DNA of 64,000 nucleotides, taken from contig NZ_BCVP01000027.1 in assembly GCF_001591805.1 (NCBI RefSeq), positions 1 to 64,000 of the forward strand. Direction: 5' to 3'. The notes under the pieces were generated by a model, which ran no database searches, was not told the DNA's origin, and saw only the letters and a list, made by a program, of their open reading frames with translations. This DNA comes from Neobacillus novalis NBRC 102450. GTDB lineage: Bacteria > Bacillota > Bacilli > Bacillales > Cytobacillaceae. A program made the translations under genes and the position numbers. Shown here one piece after another: positions 26,656 to 34,280 of the stretch. Position 1 is the first letter of the stretch, and every line of letters starts with the position of its first letter.

Positions 26656-26749
26656 ATTCCCCTTAAATTTTGCTACTTTTAGAGGGGAAAACTGGCTGGA
26701 AAGAAACCAATAAAAGCTATTTTTAAAAAATTGTATTCCAATATCTCCT

Positions 26750-26775
26750 GAAAGCTCGCCAATTGGCGGGTTTTC
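26750..26775 (+). terminator. Intrinsic terminator downstream of moaD
   Basis: Stem GAAAGCTCGCC (26750-26760) / GGCGGGTTTTC (26765-26775) with loop AATT and wobble pairs; the T run lies in the 3' arm. It ends 22 bases before moeB, so it may attenuate rather than separate the two genes. Confidence 0.6.
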
Positions 26776-26796
26776 TGTTAGAAAAGGGGAAAAAGT

Positions 26797-27816
26797 ATGA
26801 ACGAACGCTATTCACGGCAAGTCCTTTTCCCGGGAATCGGCCAAGAAGGACAAGCGAAAATTAGCAGCAAACATGTACTCATCATTGGTGCCGGCGCCTT
26901 AGGGTCTGGCAGTTCCGAAATCCTCGCGCGCGCCGGGGTTGGCAAACTTACCATTATTGACCGTGATTATGTCGAAGCCAGCAATCTCCAGCGCCAGCAG
27001 CTTTATACCGAAGAGGATGTCGCTGAGAAGCTGCCGAAAGCAGCGGCGGCGGAAAAACGCCTGCGAGCGATTAATTCCGCCGTCGAAATCCGCGCGATTA
27101 TCGGCGATGCCACACCTGAATTGCTAGAAGAACTTGTCGGTGATGTTGACTTGATGCTTGATGCCACCGATAATTTTGAAACGCGGATGATGATGAACGA
27201 TATTTCGCAAAAATACAAGATACCGTGGATTTACGGGGCATGTGTCGGCAGCTTTGGAATGAGTTTTTCTATCATACCCGGGAAAACGCCGTGCCTCAAT
27301 TGTTTATTACGCACCATCCCGCTCCAGGGGATGACATGTGATACCGGCGGGATTATTTCACCGGCCGTACAAATGGTCATTGCCCACCAAACGGCGGAGG
27401 CATTGAAAATGTTAGTTGAGGACTGGGATGCGGTCCGAAACTCGTTGGTCAGCTTTGATTTATGGCGGAATCAATACACAAGCATGAAAATGTCAAAAGC
27501 GAAGTTTGCCGGCTGTTTGTCTTGTGGCGAGGAGCGGACATATCCTTATTTGGACCATGAGAATATGACGAAGACGACGGTGCTATGCGGCCGCGATACC
27601 GTGCAAATTCGCCCGTCTTCTGCCGGGGAAATTTCACTCGATCAGCTCGCTGGGCAGCTGAGCGCGCTAGGTTACACCGTAAAAGGAAATCCATATTTAA
27701 TATCAGTAGAAATCGGCGCCGAACGGATGGTTATTTTTCAAGACGGTCGTGCCCTGATACACGGGACAAAGGATTTAACACACGCCAAGTCGCTTTATCA
27801 ACGGATTTTGGGATAA
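26797..27816 (+). CDS. moeB: MoeB/ThiF-family MoaD-activating enzyme
   Basis: A 339-residue E1-like adenylyltransferase: GAGALGSGSSEILARAGV ATP-binding loop, DRDYVEASNLQRQ, LDATDNFETRMMMND, and two Cys-x2-Cys zinc pairs (CLNC, CLSC). The candidate catalytic cysteine lies in GMTCDTGGI. It adenylylates the MoaD C-terminus. A role in thiamine (ThiS activation) is possible for this family, but the neighbours favour MoaD. The C-terminal part (about 250-339) is an added small domain, as in the longer Bacillus MoeB proteins. Confidence 0.85.
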   Translation: MNERYSRQVLFPGIGQEGQAKISSKHVLIIGAGALGSGSSEILARAGVGKLTIIDRDYVEASNLQRQQLYTEEDVAEKLPKAAAAEKRLRAINSAVEIRAIIGDATPELLEELVGDVDLMLDATDNFETRMMMNDISQKYKIPWIYGACVGSFGMSFSIIPGKTPCLNCLLRTIPLQGMTCDTGGIISPAVQMVIAHQTAEALKMLVEDWDAVRNSLVSFDLWRNQYTSMKMSKAKFAGCLSCGEERTYPYLDHENMTKTTVLCGRDTVQIRPSSAGEISLDQLAGQLSALGYTVKGNPYLISVEIGAERMVIFQDGRALIHGTKDLTHAKSLYQRILG

Positions 27817-27833
27817 TTAACTGAACAAAAATC

Positions 27834-27864
27834 AAACCCGTACCAGCATTGGTACGGGTTTTCC
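27834..27864. terminator. Bidirectional terminator between moeB and modB
   Basis: Perfect 12-bp stem AAACCCGTACCA (27834-27845) / TGGTACGGGTTT (27850-27861), loop GCAT, A-rich on the left and T-rich on the right, so it can serve both convergent genes. Confidence 0.85.
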
Positions 27865-27872
27865 TGTGCTAT

Positions 27873-28535
27873 TTAGCTTTTCCCCCTCGAAAGTTGCACG
27901 CAGACTAACATCAGAAATGAGATGCCAATCATGCAGAAAACCCAAAGCCAAGCCATCTGCATGTTGCCCGAGTCAATGGCGACATAGATAGCAGTAGGGG
28001 TGGTTTGCGTTTTCCCGGGGATATTTCCGGCGAACATGAGCGTGGCGCCAAACTCACCTAACGCGCGGGCAAAACTTAAGATTCCGCCGGAGATAATCGA
28101 TTTCAAGGCGAGCGGGATAGAAACAAACAAGAAAATCTGGAACCGACTTGCTCCATCAACCCGCGCTGCATCCTCCACGTCACCATCGACCTCTTCAAAT
28201 CCGGTTTTAGCTGATTGATACATGAGCGGAAAAGCGACCACTACAGCCGCAAGAACGGCTGCCCACCAAGTAAAAATAATCGGCTGCTTAAAAATCGATT
28301 CGATGAATTGGCCAATGGGACTCTTTTTTCCAAAGATCACAAGTAACAGGAAGCCAACAACCGTTGGCGGTAACACTAATGGTAACAGGAAAACCGTTTC
28401 GATAATGGCCTTCCCTTTGAACCTTGCCTTCGCCATCCATTTTCCTAAAAATAACCCCAAAATCAGTACAATGAATCCTGAAACAACAGCAATCTCAAGT
28501 GAGAGTTTAACAGGATCCCAAAAGTGGTCTGTCAT
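27873..28535 (-). CDS. modB: ModB, molybdate ABC transporter permease
   Basis: A 220-residue permease with five or six membrane segments and the binding-protein-dependent motif EVDGDVEDAARVDGASRFQIF ahead of ALGEFGATLMFAGN, which is typical of ModB/CysT permeases. It follows modA after nine bases. No modC ATPase gene follows, so an ATPase encoded elsewhere must power the transporter. Confidence 0.9.
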   Translation of the reverse strand: MTDHFWDPVKLSLEIAVVSGFIVLILGLFLGKWMAKARFKGKAIIETVFLLPLVLPPTVVGFLLLVIFGKKSPIGQFIESIFKQPIIFTWWAAVLAAVVVAFPLMYQSAKTGFEEVDGDVEDAARVDGASRFQIFLFVSIPLALKSIISGGILSFARALGEFGATLMFAGNIPGKTQTTPTAIYVAIDSGNMQMAWLWVFCMIGISFLMLVCVQLSRGKS

Positions 28536-28544
28536 GTTAGCTTT

Positions 28545-29357
28545 TTACAGTCCTTTAAATCCGTATTTTTCAAAAACGTCCATTGCTGCTTTCGTTTGTA
28601 GATAATCATAGAATAGCATAGCTTCTTTTTGATGGCTACTTGCCTTGATGACTCCTACAGGATAGATGATAGGGGTATGGGTCAATTCACTCGCCGTTGC
28701 GGCAATCTCTACTTTTTTCGATGTCAACGCATCTGTTTTATACACCATTCCAGCATCAACATTCCCTGTTTCCACATATGTAAGCACTTGGCGTACATCC
28801 TTGGCATAGACGATTTTTCCTTCAACAGTGCTCCAGATCTTTAAGTTTCCTAATACCTCTTTCCCATATTTACCGGCTGGTACCGATTCAGGAGTACCGA
28901 TTGAAATCTTATCTGCTTTTGGCAGGTCTTCAAACGTTTTAATTCCTCTTGCTGAGTCTTTGGGAACAACTAGCACCAATTCATTTCCGACAAGATCAAT
29001 GCCATTTTTCTTGTCAATTAGATCCTCTGACACTAATTGCTGGAATTTATCTTCCGCTGCCGAGAAGAACAGGTCAACCGGTGCTCCTTGAGAAATTTGC
29101 TGTTGTAATGCTCCGGAAGCGCCATAATTGAAGTTGATTTTCACATTAGCATGCTCTTTATTAAAATTTGACGTAATTTCGGTTAAGGCGTCTTGTAAAC
29201 TTGCGGCTGCTGAAATGGTTAATTCAACCTTCTCTTTAGGTGCTGCTTGTTTTTCTTCAGCCGGTTTTTTACTTTGATCATTAGTGGAGCATCCAGTAAT
29301 GACAAGTAAAAACATCATTACCGATAAAAATAATAAATAACTTTTTTTCAAATTCAT
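28545..29357 (-). CDS. modA: ModA, molybdate-binding lipoprotein
   Basis: A 270-residue substrate-binding lipoprotein: lipobox VITGC, then ISAAASLQDALTEITSNFN and GASGALQQQISQGAPVDLFF, hallmark ModA stretches with the serine/alanine oxyanion-binding loops. AAGGAGAGGG precedes the ATG. It starts a two-gene modAB operon divergent from the regulator at 29490, with palindromic operator candidates between them. Confidence 0.92.
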   Translation of the reverse strand: MNLKKSYLLFLSVMMFLLVITGCSTNDQSKKPAEEKQAAPKEKVELTISAAASLQDALTEITSNFNKEHANVKINFNYGASGALQQQISQGAPVDLFFSAAEDKFQQLVSEDLIDKKNGIDLVGNELVLVVPKDSARGIKTFEDLPKADKISIGTPESVPAGKYGKEVLGNLKIWSTVEGKIVYAKDVRQVLTYVETGNVDAGMVYKTDALTSKKVEIAATASELTHTPIIYPVGVIKASSHQKEAMLFYDYLQTKAAMDVFEKYGFKGL

Positions 29358-29365
29358 CCCTCTCC

Positions 29366-29406
29366 TTATAATTAGATATAACTAATTATAACTAGTTATA
29401 ATTAGT
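29366..29406. promoter_or_regulatory. Palindromic operator candidates between modA and the regulator gene
   Basis: A perfect 26-bp palindrome spans 29381-29406 with core TTATAACTAGTTATAA. The half-site TTATAATTAG occurs at 29366-29375 (plus), 29382-29391 (minus) and 29396-29405 (plus), so neighbouring inverted repeats share the middle half-site. The TTATAA-rich half-sites recall ModE-type operators. The likely binder is the HTH protein encoded next door. Confidence 0.65.
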
Positions 29407-29489
29407 AATACTATGAAAAACATCACAAATTTTTTGCAAAATGCTTTTTAAAAAGTAATGAGATACAATAGAATGAGGAGGGGATGAAC

Positions 29490-30425
29490 ATGTCTAAGGA
29501 GATTTCCTATACGATAGAAGAGGTTTCGCAGCTGTTAAAAGTATCGAAACTTACGATCTATGATTTGATAAAAAAAGGGGAGCTTCCCGTATTCCGTGTC
29601 GGCAGACAAATGCGGATGGATGCAGCCGATTTAGACCGGTATATAAAAAATCAGAAGTCTGCGCAAATGCCCGCTTCCGCAGTTCCTGCTCCGGAATCAC
29701 ACAGAACGGAAATGAGGGAATCCCACAACGTCGTCATTAGCGGACAGGATATTGTCCTTGATATTCTCGGAAAACAGATCGAGAAATGTTCTCCCTATAA
29801 GTCACTCCGGTCGTATTCCGGCAGCTTAAACAGCCTCATCTCTTTATATAATGGGGACTGTGATATTGTGAGTTTACATATGTTTGATGGCGATACGGGA
29901 GAATATAATCTGCCATATGTTAAAAGAATTTTAACCGGGAACCGATACATTGTCCTCAATCTTGTTGCCAGAAAAGCAGGATTATATGTTAAAAAAGGAA
30001 ATCCGCTCAACCTTACTTCTTGGACGGATTTAAGTCAGCCGCATATCACGATGATCAATCGTGAAAAAGGGTCGGGAGCAAGAATCCTGCTTGATGAACA
30101 GCTTAGAATTCACAACCTTGCATCAAAGTCGATTATCGGGTATGAACACGAGGAAACGAATCATTTAAGTGTCGCTTCTGTCGTTGCGACTGGCAAGGCC
30201 GATGTCGGCGTAGGAATTGAAAAGGCGGCAAAAATGGTCGGCATTGACTTTGTCCCGTTAATTATCGAACGGTATGATCTCGTCCTGTTAAAAACGCCTG
30301 AAAATGAAACGCTTATCCGGATTGTCAAAGAGATTTTATCGTCTTCATTGTTTCAAACAGAAATCAGCTCTCTGGGCGATTATGATCAATCGCAAACAGG
30401 TTCAGTTATATATGAGACCTTTTAA
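29490..30425 (+). CDS. HTH regulator with PBP-like molybdate-type sensor domain (YvgK-like)
   Basis: A 311-residue protein: an excisionase/MerR-type helix-turn-helix (SYTIEEVSQLLKVSKLTIYD, then RVGRQMRMDAADLDRYI) at residues 1-55, a linker, and a C-terminal PBP-like domain (LPYVKRILTGNRYIVL, NREKGSGARILLDEQL, GVGIEKAAKMVGIDFVP). The latter is the domain fused to MoeA at 23898-25835. The ATG at 29490 is preferred because GAGGAGGGG lies just upstream, while the ATG at 29484 abuts it. Divergent location from modAB suggests control of molybdate uptake by a cytoplasmic molybdate or cofactor signal, as proposed for B. subtilis YvgK-type proteins. Confidence 0.8.
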   Translation: MSKEISYTIEEVSQLLKVSKLTIYDLIKKGELPVFRVGRQMRMDAADLDRYIKNQKSAQMPASAVPAPESHRTEMRESHNVVISGQDIVLDILGKQIEKCSPYKSLRSYSGSLNSLISLYNGDCDIVSLHMFDGDTGEYNLPYVKRILTGNRYIVLNLVARKAGLYVKKGNPLNLTSWTDLSQPHITMINREKGSGARILLDEQLRIHNLASKSIIGYEHEETNHLSVASVVATGKADVGVGIEKAAKMVGIDFVPLIIERYDLVLLKTPENETLIRIVKEILSSSLFQTEISSLGDYDQSQTGSVIYETF

Positions 30426-30443
30426 TGTTGACAAATTTTGACT

Positions 30444-30459
30444 TGTTTCACGTGGAACA
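30444..30459. other. parS chromosome-segregation site
   Basis: TGTTTCACGTGGAACA is the exact reverse complement of TGTTCCACGTGAAACA, which fits the B. subtilis parS consensus (TGTTNCACGTGAAACA) in every position. ParB (Spo0J) spreads from such sites and loads SMC near the origin. It lies in the short gap between the regulator gene and ywdI. B. subtilis is known to carry a parS at about 330 degrees, near this gene block. Confidence 0.9.
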
Positions 30460-30495
30460 GGAGAATATTGTCGAAAGAAGAGAAACAGAAGGGAA

Positions 30496-30816
30496 ATGTT
30501 TGAAGTGAATATACCTGTGCAGACATTATTAGCAAAAATAGATGAAGAATTAAAGCTGGCGAAAAGTAGTGCCAAGCAGGAAAGTTTGCGGGAAAAGATT
30601 TACTCGATTAAAATATTATGCGAATTGATTCTTGACGAAAAGCCAGCGGCGAATTCGGAAGTGCGATTCAACCAAGCTGCTCCTGTTATCACGCAGGAAG
30701 TTTTTCAGCAGCCGCAGCTGAATCAGCAAGTTTTCCAGCAGCCGTCCACGCTGCAACAAGGGAAAAAAATAGAGATGGACGACGAGGCGAACGGCGATTC
30801 GTTACTTGATTTTTAA
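30496..30816 (+). CDS. ywdI: YwdI family protein
   Basis: A 106-residue protein of unknown function, recognised by position before ywdK and gerQ and by the N-terminal pattern VNIPVQTLLAKIDEELKLA. The C-terminal half is rich in Gln, Pro and Val with the repeated phrase VFQQP (three times), ending in an acidic tail DDEANGDSLLDF. AAGGGA lies just upstream of the ATG at 30496; the GTG at 30505 is an alternative. Confidence 0.65.
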   Translation: MFEVNIPVQTLLAKIDEELKLAKSSAKQESLREKIYSIKILCELILDEKPAANSEVRFNQAAPVITQEVFQQPQLNQQVFQQPSTLQQGKKIEMDDEANGDSLLDF

Positions 30817-30832
30817 AATGGAGGAATTATAG

Positions 30833-31204
30833 ATGAAAGCATTTATTATTGTGGGCGCCATCAATGCCTTTGTGGCCGTTGCGCTTGGTGCCTTCGGTGC
30901 ACACGGGTTAAAGGACAGGCTCGATGCGCATTATTTAGAGATTTGGAAAACCGGTGTTACCTATCAAATGTTCCATGCGACAGGGATTTTAATCATTGGG
31001 ATTCTTCTTGGGAAGGCAGGTGCTAGCTCGTTATTCAGCTGGTCGGGATGGCTAATGCTTGCAGGGATTATTTTTTTCAGCGGCAGCTTGTACCTATTGA
31101 GCTTGACGAAGGTAGGCGTCCTGGGCGCAATTACGCCAATTGGCGGCGTTTGTTTCTTAGCCGCATGGATTCTGATGATTGTTGGCGCAGTGAAGAACTT
31201 TTAA
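30833..31204 (+). CDS. ywdK: YwdK, DUF423 membrane protein
   Basis: A 123-residue protein with four hydrophobic segments and the conserved DUF423 start GAINAFVAVALGAFGAHGL and the motif TGVTYQMFHATGIL. Function unknown. ATGGAGGAATT precedes the start; it follows ywdI after 16 bases and the two are probably one operon, as in B. subtilis. Confidence 0.85.
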   Translation: MKAFIIVGAINAFVAVALGAFGAHGLKDRLDAHYLEIWKTGVTYQMFHATGILIIGILLGKAGASSLFSWSGWLMLAGIIFFSGSLYLLSLTKVGVLGAITPIGGVCFLAAWILMIVGAVKNF

Positions 31205-31218
31205 ACTTTTTCAAAAAG

Positions 31219-31251
31219 AAAACACCAATTGTGCGCCAATTGGTGTTTTTA
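31219..31251. terminator. Bidirectional terminator between ywdK and gerQ
   Basis: Stem AAAACACCAATT (31219-31230) / AATTGGTGTTTT (31238-31249) with a 7-base loop and flanking A and T runs. Confidence 0.85.
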
Positions 31252-31260
31252 TGGTTTCAC

Positions 31261-31764
31261 TTATCTTGGTGGAAAGGTGCTTAAGGACGGGGCACCACCG
31301 AATGCAGACTCATACTCGATTTCTTCCGCAAATGTAATGTAGTCAACGGCGACCATTGGGATAAGGTAACGTGTTCCTTTCTGGGGATCACTTAAGATGA
31401 CATGATCCCTTCCTGCCGCTTCAATAATCCCGGTAAATTCCTTCGCATTCCATTGGGTGTTCCCTTCAAAAGTTGCAAAGACGTGGACGAGTTTTCCTTT
31501 GTTTAAACGTAAAATGTTTTCGATGTATGACTGCTCAATTGGCAGCATGCCTGGCACTTGGGCCCCTCCAGCTGGTGGAGCCGGGAACGTCACGGGCCCA
31601 CCAGCTGGTGGCGGGAATCCCCCAGATGCAGCTGGTGGAAATTGCGGAAAACCTTGCTGTTGAGGCATAAAACCCTGCCCCCCGCCTGCCATAGGCTGTG
31701 CCCCCTGCTGTCCAGCTGCACCGGTATAGGGCTGAAATCCCTGTTGATTGTAATATTGGCTCAT
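31261..31764 (-). CDS. gerQ: GerQ, spore coat protein
   Basis: A 167-residue spore coat protein needed for CwlJ localisation during germination. The N-terminal 75 residues are low complexity (Gln/Gly/Pro-rich with repeats of the type FPPAASGGFPPPAGG); the conserved C-terminal domain contains ENILRLNKGKLVHVFATFEG and RDHVILSDPQKGTRYLIPM. In B. subtilis, lysines 2, 4 and 5 are cross-linked by transglutaminase, but here the N-terminus (MSQYYNQQGF) has no lysine. It lies beside chdC and ywdK as in B. subtilis. Confidence 0.9.
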   Translation of the reverse strand: MSQYYNQQGFQPYTGAAGQQGAQPMAGGGQGFMPQQQGFPQFPPAASGGFPPPAGGPVTFPAPPAGGAQVPGMLPIEQSYIENILRLNKGKLVHVFATFEGNTQWNAKEFTGIIEAAGRDHVILSDPQKGTRYLIPMVAVDYITFAEEIEYESAFGGAPSLSTFPPR

Positions 31765-31974
31765 CTTTTTCCCTCCTAAAAATGATTAACGAATGGCCCA
31801 ACATTCTATTCATACTCCCTAAACCCCAAATCGGTTCCAGTAGGGCATGGAATAAATCCCTCTTTTCTCACCTCTCTTTGATGAGGTCCCTGGGTTTTAA
31901 AACTTAAGACTCGCTGTTTTATTAGTATGAGGGGAAAGGATGAAATATGACTTGTTTATCAGCTAGAAAAAGCA

Positions 31975-32004
31975 AAAAAGCTCCCAAGCCGAAGCCTGAG
32001 AACT
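31975..32004 (-). terminator. Intrinsic terminator downstream of chdC
   Basis: On the minus strand an 11-bp stem (32004-31994 with 31989-31979) closes a TTCG tetraloop and is followed by six T. It lies six bases after the chdC stop codon. Confidence 0.85.
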
Positions 32005-32009
32005 TTTTT

Positions 32010-32753
32010 TTAGACGTGAAGGAAATTGGATACGCGTTCTTCCTCCAGCAGATTACCGACAAAGAAGGCACCGAATTCACCGTAACGGGCACTTACTTCA
32101 TCAAAACGCATTTCATAGACGAGCTTTTTAAATTGGAGAACATCCTCGGCAAACAAGGTCACGCCCCATTCATAGTCATCAAAACCAACGGAACCAGTGA
32201 TGATTTGCTTTACTTTCCCTGCATATGTACGGCCAATCATCCCGTGGCTGCGCATCATGCTGCGGCGCTCTTCCATCGGCAGCATGTACCAGTTGTCATT
32301 GCCCTGGCGGCGTTTATCCATTGGATAGAAGCAGACATGCTTTGTTTTTGGTAATGTTGGATACAGGCGTGCAAGGACTTGCGGATTTTGGTATGGATCC
32401 TCTCCTCCTGGCAGGTAGTTGCTGAGCTCAACAACCGAAACATAGGAATGAGCCGGAATTGTGAATTCAGCCAGTTTCGTTTTGTTGAATTCGGTTTCAA
32501 TTTCATTCAACTCTTCCATTGTTGGACGAAGGATCATCATCATAAAATCAGCCTTTTGACCGACAATTGTATATAAAGCATGGCTGCCTTCTTTACGATC
32601 TTGTTTTTGATTCCATTTTTCTATTAGGCTTAAAAACTCATGAATGGCTGCCTGGCGCTCGTCACTAGAAATCATTTTCCAAGTCGTCCAATCCACCGTA
32701 CGGAAATCATGAAGGCAATACCAGCCATCAAGTGTTTGTGCTGCTTCACTCAT
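32010..32753 (-). CDS. chdC: ChdC (HemQ), coproheme decarboxylase
   Basis: A 247-residue member of the chlorite-dismutase-like family that makes heme b from coproheme in Gram-positive bacteria. Visible are [19 protein letters not shown], the catalytic-tyrosine region [14 protein letters not shown], and [14 protein letters not shown] with the proximal histidine. The ATG at 32753 has AGGAGTG upstream; the frame extends three codons further without a start. It lies between gerQ and pta as in B. subtilis. Confidence 0.92.
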   Translation of the reverse strand: MSEAAQTLDGWYCLHDFRTVDWTTWKMISSDERQAAIHEFLSLIEKWNQKQDRKEGSHALYTIVGQKADFMMMILRPTMEELNEIETEFNKTKLAEFTIPAHSYVSVVELSNYLPGGEDPYQNPQVLARLYPTLPKTKHVCFYPMDKRRQGNDNWYMLPMEERRSMMRSHGMIGRTYAGKVKQIITGSVGFDDYEWGVTLFAEDVLQFKKLVYEMRFDEVSARYGEFGAFFVGNLLEEERVSNFLHV

Positions 32754-32908
32754 TATAATCACTCCTAAATGATAATTCTGTTTATAACTATATCATAGTT
32801 TGACCAAGAGGCGAATGAATAAACCTCTCGTTCACGGCAAGTGGTTATTTTTATCAAAAAAAGGTAATAGTAAAACGGAGAGTGCCATTTTTTAAAAAAA
32901 TTTATCAA

Positions 32909-32922
32909 TGAAAACGCTGTCT
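32909..32922 (+). promoter_or_regulatory. CcpA cre site upstream of pta
   Basis: TGAAAACGCTGTCT matches the cre consensus TGWNANCGNTNWCA in all but the last position. Its centre is about 55 bases before the predicted pta transcript start, the position at which CcpA activates pta in B. subtilis. Confidence 0.6.
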
Positions 32923-32935
32923 GTGACTACTTTGC

Positions 32936-32963
32936 TTGAAATTTTACCACGGTAAAGTATGCT
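32936..32963 (+). promoter_or_regulatory. Predicted sigma-A promoter of pta
   Basis: TTGAAA (32936-32941) and TATGCT (32958-32963) with a 16-base spacer, giving a start near 32970 and a leader of about 28 bases before the GTG start. Confidence 0.5.
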
Positions 32964-32997
32964 AATAATGGAGTTTGTTTAAGGAGGAGGGTTTAGT

Positions 32998-33969
32998 GTG
33001 AGTGATTTATTTGAAGGTTTAAAGGGTAAAATTTCCGGTCGCGAGTTGAAAATTGTGTTTCCAGAAGGATTGGACGAGCGGGTTGTCCGTGCAGCTGGCC
33101 GGTTGGCTGCTGAAAAATTACTGACGCCGATTTTGATTGGCAATATTGAACAGGTACAGGCAAAAGCGGCAGAGGTCGGCGTTTCGCTAGAGTCTGCGGA
33201 AATCTATGATCCGGCGAGCTATGCAGGCATGGATGAATTAGTTGCTTCGTTTGTCGAGCGCCGAAAAGGGAAAGCAACCGAGGAAGACGCACGTAAGATT
33301 CTCCTCGATGAAAACTATTTCGGGACGATGCTTGTGTACTTAAATAAAGCGCATGGTTTGGTGAGTGGCGCGGCCCATTCAACCGCGGACACGGTGCGCC
33401 CGGCGCTGCAAATTATTAAGACAAAGCCAGGCGTCAAGAAAACATCCGGTGTGTTCATCATGGTACGTGAGGATGAAAAATACGTATTTGCCGACTGTGC
33501 GATTAATATTGCCCCTGACAGCAATGATTTAGCGGAAATCGCTGTGGAAAGTGCGAAAACGGCGGAGATGTTCGATATCGAGCCGCGGATTGCGATGTTG
33601 AGCTTTTCAACGAAGGGTTCAGCTAAATCGGAGGAAACAGAAAAAGTGATTGAAGCCGTGGCGGAGGCGAAACGCCGTGATGCAACGCTAGTGGTCGACG
33701 GAGAGTTTCAGTTCGATGCTGCATTTGTTCCATCGGTGGCCAAAAGTAAGGCGCCCGGTTCTGTCTTGCAAGGCGATGCGAACGTGTTTATCTTCCCTAG
33801 CCTTGAAGCTGGTAACATTGGTTATAAAATTGCTCAGCGTTTGGGTGGATTTGAAGCAGTTGGCCCGATTTTGCAAGGCTTAAATGCGCCAGTAAATGAT
33901 TTATCACGCGGTTGTAATGAAGAAGATGTGTACAAGCTCGCTTTAATTACCGCGGGGCAGGGTTTGTAA
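32998..33969 (+). CDS. pta: Phosphate acetyltransferase
   Basis: A 323-residue phosphotransacetylase of the short Bacillus type, interconverting acetyl-CoA and acetyl phosphate for overflow metabolism. Conserved stretches include PEGLDERVVRAAGRL, YFGTMLVYLNKAHGLVSGAAHSTA (part), DGEFQFDAAFVP and the C-terminal DLSRGCNEEDVYKLALI. The GTG start has AAGGAGGAGG upstream. A cre site upstream suggests CcpA activation. Confidence 0.95.
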   Translation: MSDLFEGLKGKISGRELKIVFPEGLDERVVRAAGRLAAEKLLTPILIGNIEQVQAKAAEVGVSLESAEIYDPASYAGMDELVASFVERRKGKATEEDARKILLDENYFGTMLVYLNKAHGLVSGAAHSTADTVRPALQIIKTKPGVKKTSGVFIMVREDEKYVFADCAINIAPDSNDLAEIAVESAKTAEMFDIEPRIAMLSFSTKGSAKSEETEKVIEAVAEAKRRDATLVVDGEFQFDAAFVPSVAKSKAPGSVLQGDANVFIFPSLEAGNIGYKIAQRLGGFEAVGPILQGLNAPVNDLSRGCNEEDVYKLALITAGQGL

Positions 33970-33976
33970 GAGATTT

Positions 33977-34010
33977 GGGGCTGGTCCGGGTGTGGGCTGG
34001 CTCCTTTTTT
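33977..34010 (+). terminator. Intrinsic terminator of pta
   Basis: GGGGCTGGTCC (33977-33987) pairs over 11 positions (several G-U) with GGGCTGGCTCC (33994-34004), followed by six T. Confidence 0.7.
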
Positions 34011-34040
34011 CGTAACCTAATGGTGATTTTTTTACAGAAA

Positions 34041-34170
34041 ATGTCTAATTAGCCAAAAGGGGTCGAAAAATAGCCATAACGAGTGAAAAGGTAGCCAAAA
34101 CCCCTCAGAAAATAGCCAAAACAGGTGAAAAAATATCCAAAACCCATCGAAAAGTAGCCAAAACAAAAAA
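34041..34170 (+). repeat. 21-bp array, family A, copy 2 (six units)
   Basis: TAGCC (or TATCC) starts at 34050, 34071, 34092, 34113, 34134 and 34155, exactly 21 bases apart. It opens with the leader ATGTCTAATTAGCCAAAA. It follows the pta terminator and precedes the lipL promoter region; the gap 33970-34280 holds nothing else of note. Confidence 0.95.
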
Positions 34171-34280
34171 ACGCCTCCTTTCAAACGAAAAAAGTGAGTC
34201 AAGTTTTCAAGAAACGTATATTTTTCAAAAGTTCTACCTCTCATTTGATATAATTATTTAAAAAAAGAGGAGATCACAAC

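Noticed and set aside
31947..32354. Plus-strand frame opposite chdC
   Set aside because: It overlaps the chdC terminator and the conserved C-terminal half of chdC on the other strand.
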